Below, piece by piece: positions 6,112-11,954 of a DNA stretch of 11,954 nt. Source of the stretch: an uncultured Collinsella sp. (GTDB lineage: Bacteria; Actinomycetota; Coriobacteriia; Coriobacteriales; Coriobacteriaceae); assembly GCA_959602875.1 (NCBI GenBank), contig CAUGVQ010000063.1, positions 1-11,954 on the forward strand. Direction: 5' to 3'. The notes beneath the pieces are model-generated. The model saw nothing but the letters and a program-made list of their open reading frames with translations. It ran no database searches and was not told the origin of the DNA. A program made the translations under genes and the position numbers. Position 1 is the first letter of the stretch; each line of letters opens with the position of its first letter.

Positions 6112-6807
6112 ATGTCCAAAAAGAACCGTGCGAAGGCCAAGGCAAAGCGCTTTGGCGAGGGCTCGGCAAAGCCCATTGTCTCGGCGAGCACTTTTGGGGT
6201 TGGCAACGCCTTCTCGGCGGCGTTTGGCGAGGTATCTGAGCCGGCGCGCGGTACCAACGCGCGCGGCCAAAAGGAGCTCCTCGTGGTCGACGGCTACAAC
6301 GTCATCCACGCCGACCCGCGCTACGAGCGCCTTATCTTCGATCGCTCGGACGACCCCTATTCGCGCGATGTCTATGATGCCGCGCGCACATCGCTCATCG
6401 CGGATGTGGCCGCCTTTGCGCAGGGGCGCTACGAACCGGTAATCGTGTTTGATGGCGCGGGCAACGTGAACCCCGACCGCCCGAACCTCCCGCAGGCGGG
6501 CGTGCGCATTGAGTTCTCGCCCACGGGGGTCTCGGCCGACACCATCATCCAGCGCCTGTGCACCGATGCGCGCGAGCATGGCCGCGCCTGCTCGGTCGTC
6601 ACGAGTGACGGTACGATCCAAGCGACGGTTATGGGCAAGGGCGTCACGCGTATCTCGGCGCGCATGTTTGTGGGCGAGGTCAAGCAGGTCGATGCCGATG
6701 TTGCTGAGGCCGAGGCGGCGCCCGATATCAAGCTCACCCTCGGCAGCAGGCTCGGTGGGGATTCTCTCTCAAAGCTGGCAGCGCTCCGCGATAGCCTGCG
6801 CTCGTGA
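6112..6807 (+). CDS. NYN-domain ribonuclease, YacP/Rae1-like
   Basis: The 231-residue protein carries a PIN-like NYN domain from about residue 54. The four acidic positions expected for metal binding are visible: D60 in LLVVDGYNVIH, D114 in VIVFDGAG, D143 in GVSADTII and D166 in VVTSDG. In Bacillus subtilis the homologue Rae1 (YacP) cleaves mRNA in the ribosomal A site and lies beside the RlmB-type gene, the same neighbour as here. A basic, probably disordered head of about 50 residues (KKNRAKAKAKR) precedes the domain and could bind RNA; this is longer than the compact Bacillus protein. GGGGGAG at 6099-6105 lies just inside the end of rlmB, so the two are likely co-translated. Family is confident; the exact cleavage activity is inferred. 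Confidence 0.88.
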   Translation: MSKKNRAKAKAKRFGEGSAKPIVSASTFGVGNAFSAAFGEVSEPARGTNARGQKELLVVDGYNVIHADPRYERLIFDRSDDPYSRDVYDAARTSLIADVAAFAQGRYEPVIVFDGAGNVNPDRPNLPQAGVRIEFSPTGVSADTIIQRLCTDAREHGRACSVVTSDGTIQATVMGKGVTRISARMFVGEVKQVDADVAEAEAAPDIKLTLGSRLGGDSLSKLAALRDSLRS

Positions 6808-6819
6808 TGTGCACTCCGC

Positions 6820-6848
6820 TTGCGTAGCATGCGACCTTTGAGTATCCT
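6820..6848 (+). promoter_or_regulatory. Putative promoter of tRNA-Thr(UGU)
   Basis: TTGCGT (6820-6825) and TATCCT (6843-6848) are spaced by 17 bases. Initiation near 6855 would leave a leader of only a few bases before the tRNA. Read-through from yacP is the alternative. Confidence 0.5.
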
Positions 6849-6858
6849 AAATTCTCGC

Positions 6859-6930
6859 GCCAGCGTGGCTCAACGGTAGAGCAAGTGATTTGTAATCACT
6901 GGGTTGCGGGTTCGATTCCTGTCGCTGGCT
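6859..6930 (+). tRNA. tRNA-Thr (anticodon UGU)
   Basis: A full cloverleaf is visible. Acceptor strands are GCCAGCG (6859-6865) and CGCTGGC (6923-6929), the D-arm is GGCTCAACGGTAGAGC, and the anticodon stem AGTGA/TCACT encloses TTTGTAA with anticodon TGT at 6891-6893. The T-arm carries GTTCGATTC. The gene does not encode the 3' CCA. It reads ACA codons. Confidence 0.97.
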
Positions 6931-6942
6931 CCCTTACACATC

Positions 6943-6980
6943 AAGCCCAGAGACCGACGGGGTCCCTGGGCTTTCGTTTT
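6943..6980 (+). terminator. Intrinsic terminator after tRNA-Thr
   Basis: A 13-base arm (6943-6955) pairs with 6961-6973 with one A-C mismatch; the outer eight pairs, AAGCCCAG with CTGGGCTT, are perfect. The T-rich run TTTCGTTTT follows at 6972-6980. It closes the rlmB-yacP-tRNA unit. Confidence 0.92.
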
Positions 6981-7091
6981 GCGAACACATCCCTGTTCGG
7001 AACGTGGCACAGGTGTGGCACCTTTCGGTGTTTGCTGTACGCCAATCTTGAAAGCCTATGGTAGGTGTGCGCGATGCGGGCGGCTCATGGG

Positions 7092-7320
7092 GTTGGTGCT
7101 AGCCGGATTGGTCAAATTGGCCCATGAGAGGGCAGCCTGCCCAAAATCGATTGCGCGTAAGCGGCGCCCATGCGCCGTCATCCAGGTCAAATCACGCCAA
7201 AATACAGCCGCCGACCGCTTTGCCCTAGAGCAGAACGGTCGGCGGCCGTGTTGTAATTCGATAATGCGCGGTGTAAATGCCCTCTCACAGGGTAATTTGA
7301 CCAAATCGGTGTACATCAAC
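7092..7320. repeat. MITE-like element with long imperfect inverted ends
   Basis: The arm at 7103-7134 matches the reverse complement of 7278-7309 at about 26 of 32 positions, including GGTCAAATT and GAGAGGGCA. Weaker similarity (GTTGGTG against GTTGATG) extends the arms to about 7092 and 7320. Between the arms are a 6-bp hairpin (7162-7177) and an 11-bp hairpin (7207-7246), plus a further GGTCAAAT near 7186. No transposase gene is inside, and I could not see a target duplication. The size and shape suggest a non-autonomous miniature element or a structured intergenic repeat. It lies in the gene-free stretch 6981-7363; the rest of that stretch (6981-7091, 7321-7363) shows only small palindromes such as AGGTGTGGCACCT at 7011-7023. 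Confidence 0.65.
7199..7246 (-). terminator. Possible lacZ terminator within the inverted-repeat element
   Basis: GCCGCCGACCG (7207-7217) and CGGTCGGCGGC (7236-7246) form a perfect 11-bp stem with an 18-base loop. Read on the minus strand the stem is followed by TGTATTTT, a weak T-tract, about 120 bases past the lacZ stop. It is the only plausible minus-strand terminator I see. Confidence 0.45.
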
Positions 7321-7325
7321 TGCGA

Positions 7326-7340
7326 ACAGGCACCGGCACC
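7326..7340 (+). repeat. 15-bp direct repeat, left copy
   Basis: ACAGGCACCGGCACC here is identical to 11140-11154. The two copies bracket the segment with lacZ and the membrane-protein gene, so they may mark an insertion or recombination junction. The sequence is internally repetitive and GC-rich, which weakens the case. Confidence 0.4.
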
Positions 7341-7363
7341 CGCGCCGCGCCCGAGCGCAAGGT

Positions 7364-10240
7364 CTAGCCGAGGATGCGCACCGCCACGCGATACGTTTCC
7401 GCAGCGTTGATGCGGTACTGCTCCTCCACGTCCGATCCCCAGCTATCGATGCCGCCCACGCCGCGCATCGCGCCGTACAGGCACAGGTGCGTGCGCTCCG
7501 TTACAGGAAGCTCCTCGGGGTGCGCGGCGCTCTCGAGCTCGAGCGCGCTTGCGGGAAGCGCCGAGAACGCGAACGGGTCCTCCTCCATAACGAACGCGAT
7601 CCTGCCCCTGCAGTGCTCGCCGGCGTCGTGCACTGCGAGCTCAAGTTCGTGCGTGTGTACGTGGCAGCCGCAGTCTTGCGGGACGAGGTAGGCGGGTACG
7701 TGCGGCTCCTCATGGTGGCGGCCAAAAGTTCCGCCGCGCCAGCGGTCGGGGTACGTCTCGCCCGAAAGACCCGTCCACGCAACGTCCGCGACGGGTGCCG
7801 GGGTCACCAGGTGCACGCCAAAACACGGCAGCTCCGGCAGTCCCTCAGCACCGGCGTAGAGCGCCTCGACAAGCATGCCCGCCCCGGCCTCAACGGTGTA
7901 GCGCAGGACAGCCTCTGTCCTGGGGACGACGTCTGCCGCAAAGCGGTACGCCACCACCACGCGGCGTGGGCCGAGCTCTTCCACGCGCTGGTCCGTGCAG
8001 CGGCAGAACGCCTCCGCGGCGAGCCAGGCGGCGCTTCTTGCAGGGAAGCCGCATCCGCGGTCGTTATCGGTCGAGGCGCGCCAAAGTGCGGGTCGCGGTG
8101 CCCGCCAGAGCCATTCGCGTCCGTCCGCTCGCAGACTCACGGGCCCGTGCTCCGCCCACGAGAAGAGGACGGAGAGCCCGCCGCACGTGACACCGAGGTT
8201 CACGTCGCCCTGCACGATCGTAAGATCGGGTGCTTCTGCGGCACGCTCGCGTCGCGTCGCTGTCTGCGTGGCAATCGCGCGTGCGCTCTCAGCCTCGGCG
8301 GCATCGCGCGCAGCATCGTGCGCGGCGCGCGTGGATGCGTCCGCGTACCAGTAGCGCACCTCCTGCATCGCGGGTTTCTCGGTGCCATCGGCAAAGACAA
8401 TGCCGTCGCTGCTGAACGCGTAGTCGCTCGGCCGTTCGCCAAAGTCTCCGCCGTAGCCCAGAGAACGACGTCCGAGTGCGTCGTGTCGCCAGAGGGCCTG
8501 GTCCATGTAGTCCCAGATAAAGCCACCTTGGTACTGCTCAAACTCCTCGCCCAGGCGCATGTAGCTCTCCATGCCGCCTAAGCTGTTGCCCATGTCGTGC
8601 ATGTATTCGCAGAGTATGAAGGGTTTCTCAGGCGAGTTCTCAAGGTAGCGGCGGATGTCCGCCGGCGTTGCGTACATGCGGCTCTCTACGTCTGAGGTCT
8701 CCTCCCATGCGGGGTCATAGCCCTCGCGCCCCCGCGCTTGGAACACGCCTTCGTAATGGACAGGACGGCTCGGGTCCACTTCGTGGAAGAACCGGCTCAT
8801 GGCCAGAATGGCATCGCCGGCGTACGATTCGTTGCCGCAGCTCCACATGAGAACCGCGGGATGGTTCTTGTCCCGCTCAAACATTGAGCGCGCGCGGTCG
8901 ATGACGGCGGGCGTCCATGCGGCGAGGCTGCCCGGTACATTCCAGGCAGGGTCCACAGCTCCGAGCTTTTGCCAGCTGCCGTGGGTCTCGAGGTTGGCCT
9001 CGTCGATCATATAGATGCCGTTCTCGTCACAGAGGTCGTACCACGGCGTCTGATCAGGGTAGTGGCAGGTGCGCACGGCGTTGATGTTGTTGCGCTTGAA
9101 GGTCTCCATCGCGCGGAGCATGCCGTCACGCGCGATGGCGCGGCCGCGTTCGGCGCTCCACTCGTGGCGGTTCACGCCGCAGAAAAACAGGCGCTGCCCG
9201 TTAAGACGCAAGATGCCATCCTCAATCCCCACACGACGAAAGCCCGTCCGCACGGTTGCGCGCTCTATCTCGCGTCTGGAGTAGAAATCGACAAGCGCCA
9301 CCTCAACCGTATAGAGCGCCGGCTGCTCGTGGCTCCACGGGACGATGTTCTCGATCCTTAAGGGGCAAGCGAGCCCGGCCGTGCGCGCGTCCTCCCAGGG
9401 GCTGTCCGTCTGTTCGACGGTCGTAAAGCCCGGCGCCCCTTCATATATCTTGGCACCGTTCGCGTCCGTTACGCGCAGCTGCACGATGCACGACGCGAGC
9501 GTCTCGGCATCGTCGGTGGAGGTGATGGTGATGCGCGGGTCGAGTATGCCTGTGGTGTTGTCTGTGTCGAGTCCGGCTCTCAGCCACACATCCTCAACGT
9601 GCAGGCGTGGCTTAGCGTAGAGCACCACGGGCCGGAAGATGCCAAAGAACCGGAACATATCCTGGTCTTCTAGCCACGACGCGCTCGAATGCTGAAAGAC
9701 CTCGACGGCAAGGCGGTTCACTCCCGGGTGCAGATAGCCGGTGAGGTCAAAGTCGCTCGGGGTGAAGCTGTCCTCGGCATAGCCTACAAAGCGCCCGTTT
9801 ACCCAGAGGTAAAAGGCGCGCTCTACACCCTGGAAAGAAATACATACGCGCATGTCCTCCCATGCGGGATCGAGCTCGAAGTCGCGCACGTAGCATCCCA
9901 CGGCGCAGCGGTCGGTGTCGATGGCAGGCGGGCGCAGGACGGAGACACCGTCCCAGGGGTATTGCGTATTCACATATTGGATCTGGCCGTAACCCTCGAG
10001 CTCGATATGGGTGGGCACTTGGATGGTGCCGAAGTCGGAGAGATCAGCATCCTCGCGCCAGAAGTCGCGCGGCCGCTCGTTGATGGAGGGGGCGTAGGCA
10101 AAGCGCCAGCTGCCGTCGAGCGGACGCGTGCAGGTGCGCAGGGCGCCGCGCCACGTGTGGTCCGAGTGCGCGGGGAGCCGGTTCACCTCAAAGACCTCGG
10201 GGTCCTGAAGCCAGGCGAGGGCGGGGGATGATGCGTTCAC
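7364..10240 (-). CDS. lacZ: GH2 beta-galactosidase
   Basis: This 958-residue glycoside hydrolase family 2 enzyme should split lactose or related beta-galactosides; no signal peptide is present, so it is cytosolic. Order: sugar-binding N-terminal domain (about 40-205, with AHSDH and YAEDSFTPSDFDLT), Ig-like domain (about 210-325), TIM barrel (about 330-620), and a C-terminal small-chain domain (about 672-958, with WRASTDNDRGCG and TYPDRWRGG). Acid/base E471 lies in CGNESYAG and nucleophile E545 in ILCEYMHDMGNS, 74 residues apart against 76 in E. coli LacZ. Between MQEVRYWY (625-632) and the small-chain domain there is only an Ala/Arg-rich linker, so domain 4 seems largely absent. The GTG start has GGAGG four bases ahead on the minus strand. 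No transporter, galactose-pathway gene or regulator is adjacent. Confidence 0.95.
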   Translation of the reverse strand: MNASSPALAWLQDPEVFEVNRLPAHSDHTWRGALRTCTRPLDGSWRFAYAPSINERPRDFWREDADLSDFGTIQVPTHIELEGYGQIQYVNTQYPWDGVSVLRPPAIDTDRCAVGCYVRDFELDPAWEDMRVCISFQGVERAFYLWVNGRFVGYAEDSFTPSDFDLTGYLHPGVNRLAVEVFQHSSASWLEDQDMFRFFGIFRPVVLYAKPRLHVEDVWLRAGLDTDNTTGILDPRITITSTDDAETLASCIVQLRVTDANGAKIYEGAPGFTTVEQTDSPWEDARTAGLACPLRIENIVPWSHEQPALYTVEVALVDFYSRREIERATVRTGFRRVGIEDGILRLNGQRLFFCGVNRHEWSAERGRAIARDGMLRAMETFKRNNINAVRTCHYPDQTPWYDLCDENGIYMIDEANLETHGSWQKLGAVDPAWNVPGSLAAWTPAVIDRARSMFERDKNHPAVLMWSCGNESYAGDAILAMSRFFHEVDPSRPVHYEGVFQARGREGYDPAWEETSDVESRMYATPADIRRYLENSPEKPFILCEYMHDMGNSLGGMESYMRLGEEFEQYQGGFIWDYMDQALWRHDALGRRSLGYGGDFGERPSDYAFSSDGIVFADGTEKPAMQEVRYWYADASTRAAHDAARDAAEAESARAIATQTATRRERAAEAPDLTIVQGDVNLGVTCGGLSVLFSWAEHGPVSLRADGREWLWRAPRPALWRASTDNDRGCGFPARSAAWLAAEAFCRCTDQRVEELGPRRVVVAYRFAADVVPRTEAVLRYTVEAGAGMLVEALYAGAEGLPELPCFGVHLVTPAPVADVAWTGLSGETYPDRWRGGTFGRHHEEPHVPAYLVPQDCGCHVHTHELELAVHDAGEHCRGRIAFVMEEDPFAFSALPASALELESAAHPEELPVTERTHLCLYGAMRGVGGIDSWGSDVEEQYRINAAETYRVAVRILG

Positions 10241-10381
10241 GGTGCCTCCAATCGGTTGGTTGGTGCCAGTGTAGCGCGCTCAGGCTGACCCTACGCTCAC
10301 GTGCCATCTGTCGCCGGTGAGTGGTATTGCATCAGTACTCGCCGTTTACCGCCCGAGCGTACCGTCTGCCGAAGCCGTAGC

Positions 10382-10393
10382 TGTAGCGCTACC
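10382..10393. promoter_or_regulatory. Candidate LacI-family operator between lacZ and the membrane-protein gene
   Basis: TGTAGCGCTACC is a palindrome around a central GC and differs by one base from TGTAGCGCTACA, the sort of AGCGCT-centred site used by LacI/GalR repressors. The same half, TGTAGCGC, recurs at 10270-10277, where on the minus strand it overlaps a possible lacZ -10 box (TACACT, 10268-10273). No repressor gene is in the window. Confidence 0.4.
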
Positions 10394-10446
10394 GCGGCGC
10401 ACGCGATGTGCTGTAATACGGGGACCAACGGGGAGGGGTGGTTTAT

Positions 10447-10986
10447 ATGGCCATGGTCGACAAGAACGGAAAAAGACGCCGCAGGAACCATCGCCGTCCA
10501 AACAAGCGCACGCCTGCATCCTATATTGACGAGCCCTTTGGCCTTGTTATGAACTGCCTCTTGGGGTTTTGGCTATTCTGCACCCTGCCCACGTACTTCC
10601 TCACGCAGAGCAAGGAGTACTTCTGGCAGTTCTACGGACCAATCATTGTGCCGGCCTTTCTTATCATCATCGCAGTATGGGTTATCGGCGGTATCGTGAA
10701 GTACGGCACCCGCGCGATAGTGGCCGTACCTGTGCAGATGTGCTACACCATCATTGTTCTACTCGGGCTTATCTGGCAGCTCATCGCGGCAATTGGCGAG
10801 GCAATCGGTCTGTCTGTTCCCATGTTCTTCACGGTGAGAACGCCCGGCGCCCCCACCGAGGACGGTCACTGGCACGACGAGCCGCGTGAGACGCCATCGA
10901 GCGGGCTCGGAACCTTCGAGCAGACCTATATTGCTTACAAAGGGACTAAGGCGCTCTTTGACGACGATGAACCGCGCCGACGCTGA
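10447..10986 (+). CDS. Unrecognised three-helix membrane protein
   Basis: I do not recognise this 179-residue protein. It begins with a strongly basic head (KRRRRNHRRPNKR, residues 9-21), followed by three hydrophobic segments at about 33-52, 64-84 and 98-117. It ends in a soluble, acidic then basic tail (DDDEPRRR). The basic head suggests a cytoplasmic N-terminus by the positive-inside rule, and an odd helix count would put the tail outside. ATG 10447 is preferred, with GGAGG at 10432-10436 ten bases ahead; GTG 10438 overlaps that ribosome site and ATG 10453 is also possible. A TAATAC at 10414-10419 could be the -10 box. It diverges from lacZ, which by itself says little about function. Good start signal and clean membrane pattern make it a likely real gene. 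Confidence 0.75.
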   Translation: MAMVDKNGKRRRRNHRRPNKRTPASYIDEPFGLVMNCLLGFWLFCTLPTYFLTQSKEYFWQFYGPIIVPAFLIIIAVWVIGGIVKYGTRAIVAVPVQMCYTIIVLLGLIWQLIAAIGEAIGLSVPMFFTVRTPGAPTEDGHWHDEPRETPSSGLGTFEQTYIAYKGTKALFDDDEPRRR

Positions 10987-11103
10987 GGTACCGCCCCGCT
11001 CGTCTGAAGCCCCATCTGATCGGTGCGCCTTCACAACACGTTCACGACAACGGGGCACACAAGAAAAGGCGATTCAATAAAACTGCAGGAAACGCGAGTA
11101 TAG

Positions 11104-11125
11104 ATACGCCCGGTGGCGTGTATTT
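11104..11125 (+). terminator. Weak hairpin before the tRNA promoter
   Basis: ATACGCC (11104-11110) pairs with GGCGTGT (11115-11121) across a CGGT loop, with one T-G pair, followed by ATTT. It may end transcription of the membrane-protein gene, but the T-tract is poor. The rest of 10987-11103 shows nothing I recognise. Confidence 0.3.
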
Positions 11126-11136
11126 AAGCAAAGTGG

Positions 11137-11166
11137 TTGACAGGCACCGGCACCGCGTCGTACTAT
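11137..11166 (+). promoter_or_regulatory. Strong promoter of the tRNA-tuf unit
   Basis: A perfect TTGACA (11137-11142) is followed after 18 bases by TACTAT (11161-11166), with A/T-rich TATTTAAG just upstream. Transcription would start near 11173, about 50 bases before tRNA-Tyr. Such a near-consensus promoter fits stable RNA and tuf expression. Confidence 0.8.
11140..11154 (+). repeat. 15-bp direct repeat, right copy
   Basis: This is identical to 7326-7340 and covers the end of the -35 box and the spacer of the tRNA promoter. See the left copy for interpretation. Confidence 0.4.
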
Positions 11167-11225
11167 TCTTTCGCTCGCGGAGATGCTTAGCCGTCTGGCA
11201 AAGCCTTTGCGGGTCTTGCTTCTCT

Positions 11226-11310
11226 GGGAGTGTGCCCGAGTGGTTAATGGGGACGGGCTGTAAACCCGTTGGCTCTGCCTACCAAGGTTCGAATCCTTGC
11301 GCTCCCACCA
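11226..11310 (+). tRNA. tRNA-Tyr (anticodon GUA)
   Basis: A class II tRNA with an extra arm. The acceptor GGGAGTG pairs with CGCTCCC, the anticodon stem ACGGG/CCCGT encloses CTGTAAA (anticodon GTA), a long variable arm follows around 11270-11282, and the T-loop is TTCGAAT. The 3' CCA is encoded at 11308-11310. Confidence 0.97.
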
Positions 11311-11320
11311 GCAAGCAAGT

Positions 11321-11396
11321 GCCTGTATAGCTCAGTCGGTAGAGCACTTCGTTGGTAACGAAGAGGTCACCAGTTCAAGTCTGGTTGCAGGCTCCA
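11321..11396 (+). tRNA. tRNA-Thr (anticodon GGU)
   Basis: Acceptor strands GCCTGTA and TGCAGGC pair with one wobble. The anticodon stem CTTCG/CGAAG encloses TTGGTAA (anticodon GGT), and the CCA is encoded at 11394-11396. It complements the UGU isoacceptor at 6859 and starts 10 bases after tRNA-Tyr. Confidence 0.97.
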
Positions 11397-11399
11397 TCC

Positions 11400-11476
11400 G
11401 GCGGTGTAGCTCAGTTGGTTAGAGCACACGGTTCATACCCGTGGCGTCACTGGTTCGAATCCAGTCACCGCTACCA
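11400..11476 (+). tRNA. tRNA-Met (anticodon CAU), elongator type
   Basis: Acceptor GGCGGTG pairs with CACCGCT, with G1-U72 as a wobble. The anticodon stem CACGG/CCGTG encloses TTCATAC (anticodon CAT), and CCA is encoded at 11474-11476. The initiator hallmark of three consecutive G-C pairs in the anticodon stem is missing, so this should be the elongator. A CAU tRNA modified to read AUA (Ile) is less likely but cannot be excluded by eye. Confidence 0.93.
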
Positions 11477-11486
11477 AGGTAACACG

Positions 11487-11513
11487 GTGGCTTTCCCACT
11501 CCGGGGGAGCCAC
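11487..11513 (+). promoter_or_regulatory. Hairpin between tRNA-Met and tuf
   Basis: An 11-pair stem (11487-11497 with 11503-11513, two G-T wobbles) encloses ACTCC. No T-run follows, so a transcript boundary, RNase processing site or attenuator is more likely than full termination. Confidence 0.6.
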
Positions 11514-11531
11514 TTAGGTTAAGAAGGCATT

Positions 11532-11546
11532 GTCCCCGCCGGGGAC
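11532..11546 (+). promoter_or_regulatory. Small leader hairpin before the tuf ribosome site
   Basis: GTCCCC (11532-11537) and GGGGAC (11541-11546) form a perfect 6-bp stem with a GCC loop, ending 10 bases before GGAGG at 11557-11561. It may protect the mature tuf mRNA 5' end or influence translation. Confidence 0.55.
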
Positions 11547-11569
11547 GACCTTTGAAGGAGGAGGGCTAA

Positions 11570-11954
11570 ATGGCCAAGGAAAAGTTCGAGCGCACTAAGC
11601 CGCATGTTAACATCGGCACCATCGGCCACGTGGACCACGGTAAGACCACGCTGACCGCCGCCATCACCAAGGTTCTCTCCGAGACCGAGGGCTGCAAGGC
11701 CGACTTCACGGCGTTCGAGAACATCGACAAGGCTCCCGAGGAGCGCGAGCGCGGCATCACCATCTCCGTTGCTCACGTCGAGTACGAGACCCAGAACCGT
11801 CACTACGCTCACGTTGACTGCCCGGGCCACGCTGACTACATCAAGAACATGATCTCCGGTGCTGCCCAGATGGACGGCGCTATCCTGGTCATCGCCGCCA
11901 CCGACGGCCCCATGGCTCAGACCCGCGAGCACATCCTGCTCGCCCGTCAGGTCG
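11570..11954 (+). CDS. tuf: Elongation factor Tu (N-terminal part, cut by window end)
   Basis: EF-Tu is the GTPase that brings aminoacyl-tRNA to the ribosome. The first 128 residues are present, and the frame stays open to the end of the window. G1 is GHVDHGKT at 19-26, switch I contains RGIT at 61-64, and G3 is DCPGH at 83-87, followed by the usual ADYIKNMI. GGAGG at 11557-11561 lies eight bases before the ATG. Codons are strongly biased to C-ending forms, as expected for a very highly expressed gene. It follows three tRNA genes with no intervening promoter that I can see, so it is probably made from the same transcript, as in the E. coli thrU-tyrU-glyT-thrT-tufB operon. Confidence 0.99.
   Translation, partial: MAKEKFERTKPHVNIGTIGHVDHGKTTLTAAITKVLSETEGCKADFTAFENIDKAPEERERGITISVAHVEYETQNRHYAHVDCPGHADYIKNMISGAAQMDGAILVIAATDGPMAQTREHILLARQV

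Noticed and set aside
5434..6621. 395-codon open frame on the minus strand across rlmB and yacP
   Set aside because: It spans two genes with intact catalytic motifs on the other strand and has no family features; a GC-rich shadow.
7056..7319. Minus-strand 87-codon frame beginning MMYTDLVKL
   Set aside because: It is formed entirely by the inverted-repeat element and its hairpins, with no ribosome site seen; better explained as repeat DNA.
6904..7410. Plus-strand 168-codon frame downstream of tRNA-Thr
   Set aside because: It starts inside the tRNA gene and runs through a terminator and the repeat element into the end of lacZ; no coding character.
7487..8581. Long open frame on the plus strand opposite lacZ (and a similar one at 9689-10231)
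   Set aside because: It is the antisense of a clearly real, conserved gene; high GC leaves long open antisense frames, and the predicted protein is Arg/Ala-rich with no recognisable motif.
10248..10259. CCAATCGGTTGG near the lacZ ribosome site, considered as an operator
   Set aside because: Only 4-base arms around the TCGG centre; too weak compared with the TGTAGCGC sites.

Overview
The window looks like a chromosomal segment from a high-GC, Gram-positive gut actinobacterium of the class Coriobacteriia, probably Collinsella or a close relative. This is inferred from the GC-rich codon use, purine-rich Shine-Dalgarno sequences, a TPP-riboswitch-controlled thiamine-salvage operon, and the layout cysS / rlmB / yacP(rae1) / tRNAs / tuf. 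No database search was possible, so the genus is a guess.

Layout. (1) 51-2167: a TPP riboswitch with a visible terminator/antiterminator switch drives thiM, a UPF0045 (MTH1187/YkoF-like) thiamine-binding protein, and thiE. ThiM phosphorylates salvaged hydroxyethylthiazole and ThiE joins it to HMP-PP to make thiamine phosphate; thiD is not here. (2) 2334-3800: cysS, behind a GC-rich double palindrome and a TATAAT box, ending in a clear intrinsic terminator. (3) 3984-4982: a lone DUF1016/YhcG-type PD-(D/E)XK nuclease gene, visibly richer in A/T than its neighbours and probably acquired. (4) 5091-6807: a promoter, then rlmB and a yacP/rae1-like NYN ribonuclease gene, almost adjoining. (5) 6820-6980: promoter, tRNA-Thr(UGU) and terminator. 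(6) 6981-7363: a gene-free stretch holding a MITE-like element of about 230 bp with long imperfect inverted ends. (7) 7364-10240, minus strand: a GH2 beta-galactosidase that seems to lack most of LacZ domain 4. (8) 10447-10986: an unrecognised three-helix membrane protein, with LacI-family-like operator sequences between it and lacZ. (9) 11137-11954: a strong promoter, then tRNA-Tyr, tRNA-Thr(GGU), tRNA-Met, two leader hairpins and the start of tuf (cut by the window end).

The housekeeping backbone (cysS, rlmB, yacP, tRNAs, tuf) resembles the conserved translation neighbourhood of Gram-positive bacteria. It is interrupted twice: by the nuclease gene, and by the lacZ/membrane-protein segment, which is flanked by a 15-bp direct repeat and the MITE-like element. 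I saw no CRISPR array, no complete insertion sequence and no clear new multigene system. The most useful leads are the inverted-repeat element, the domain-4-poor LacZ, the solitary nuclease, and the possible lacZ operators.
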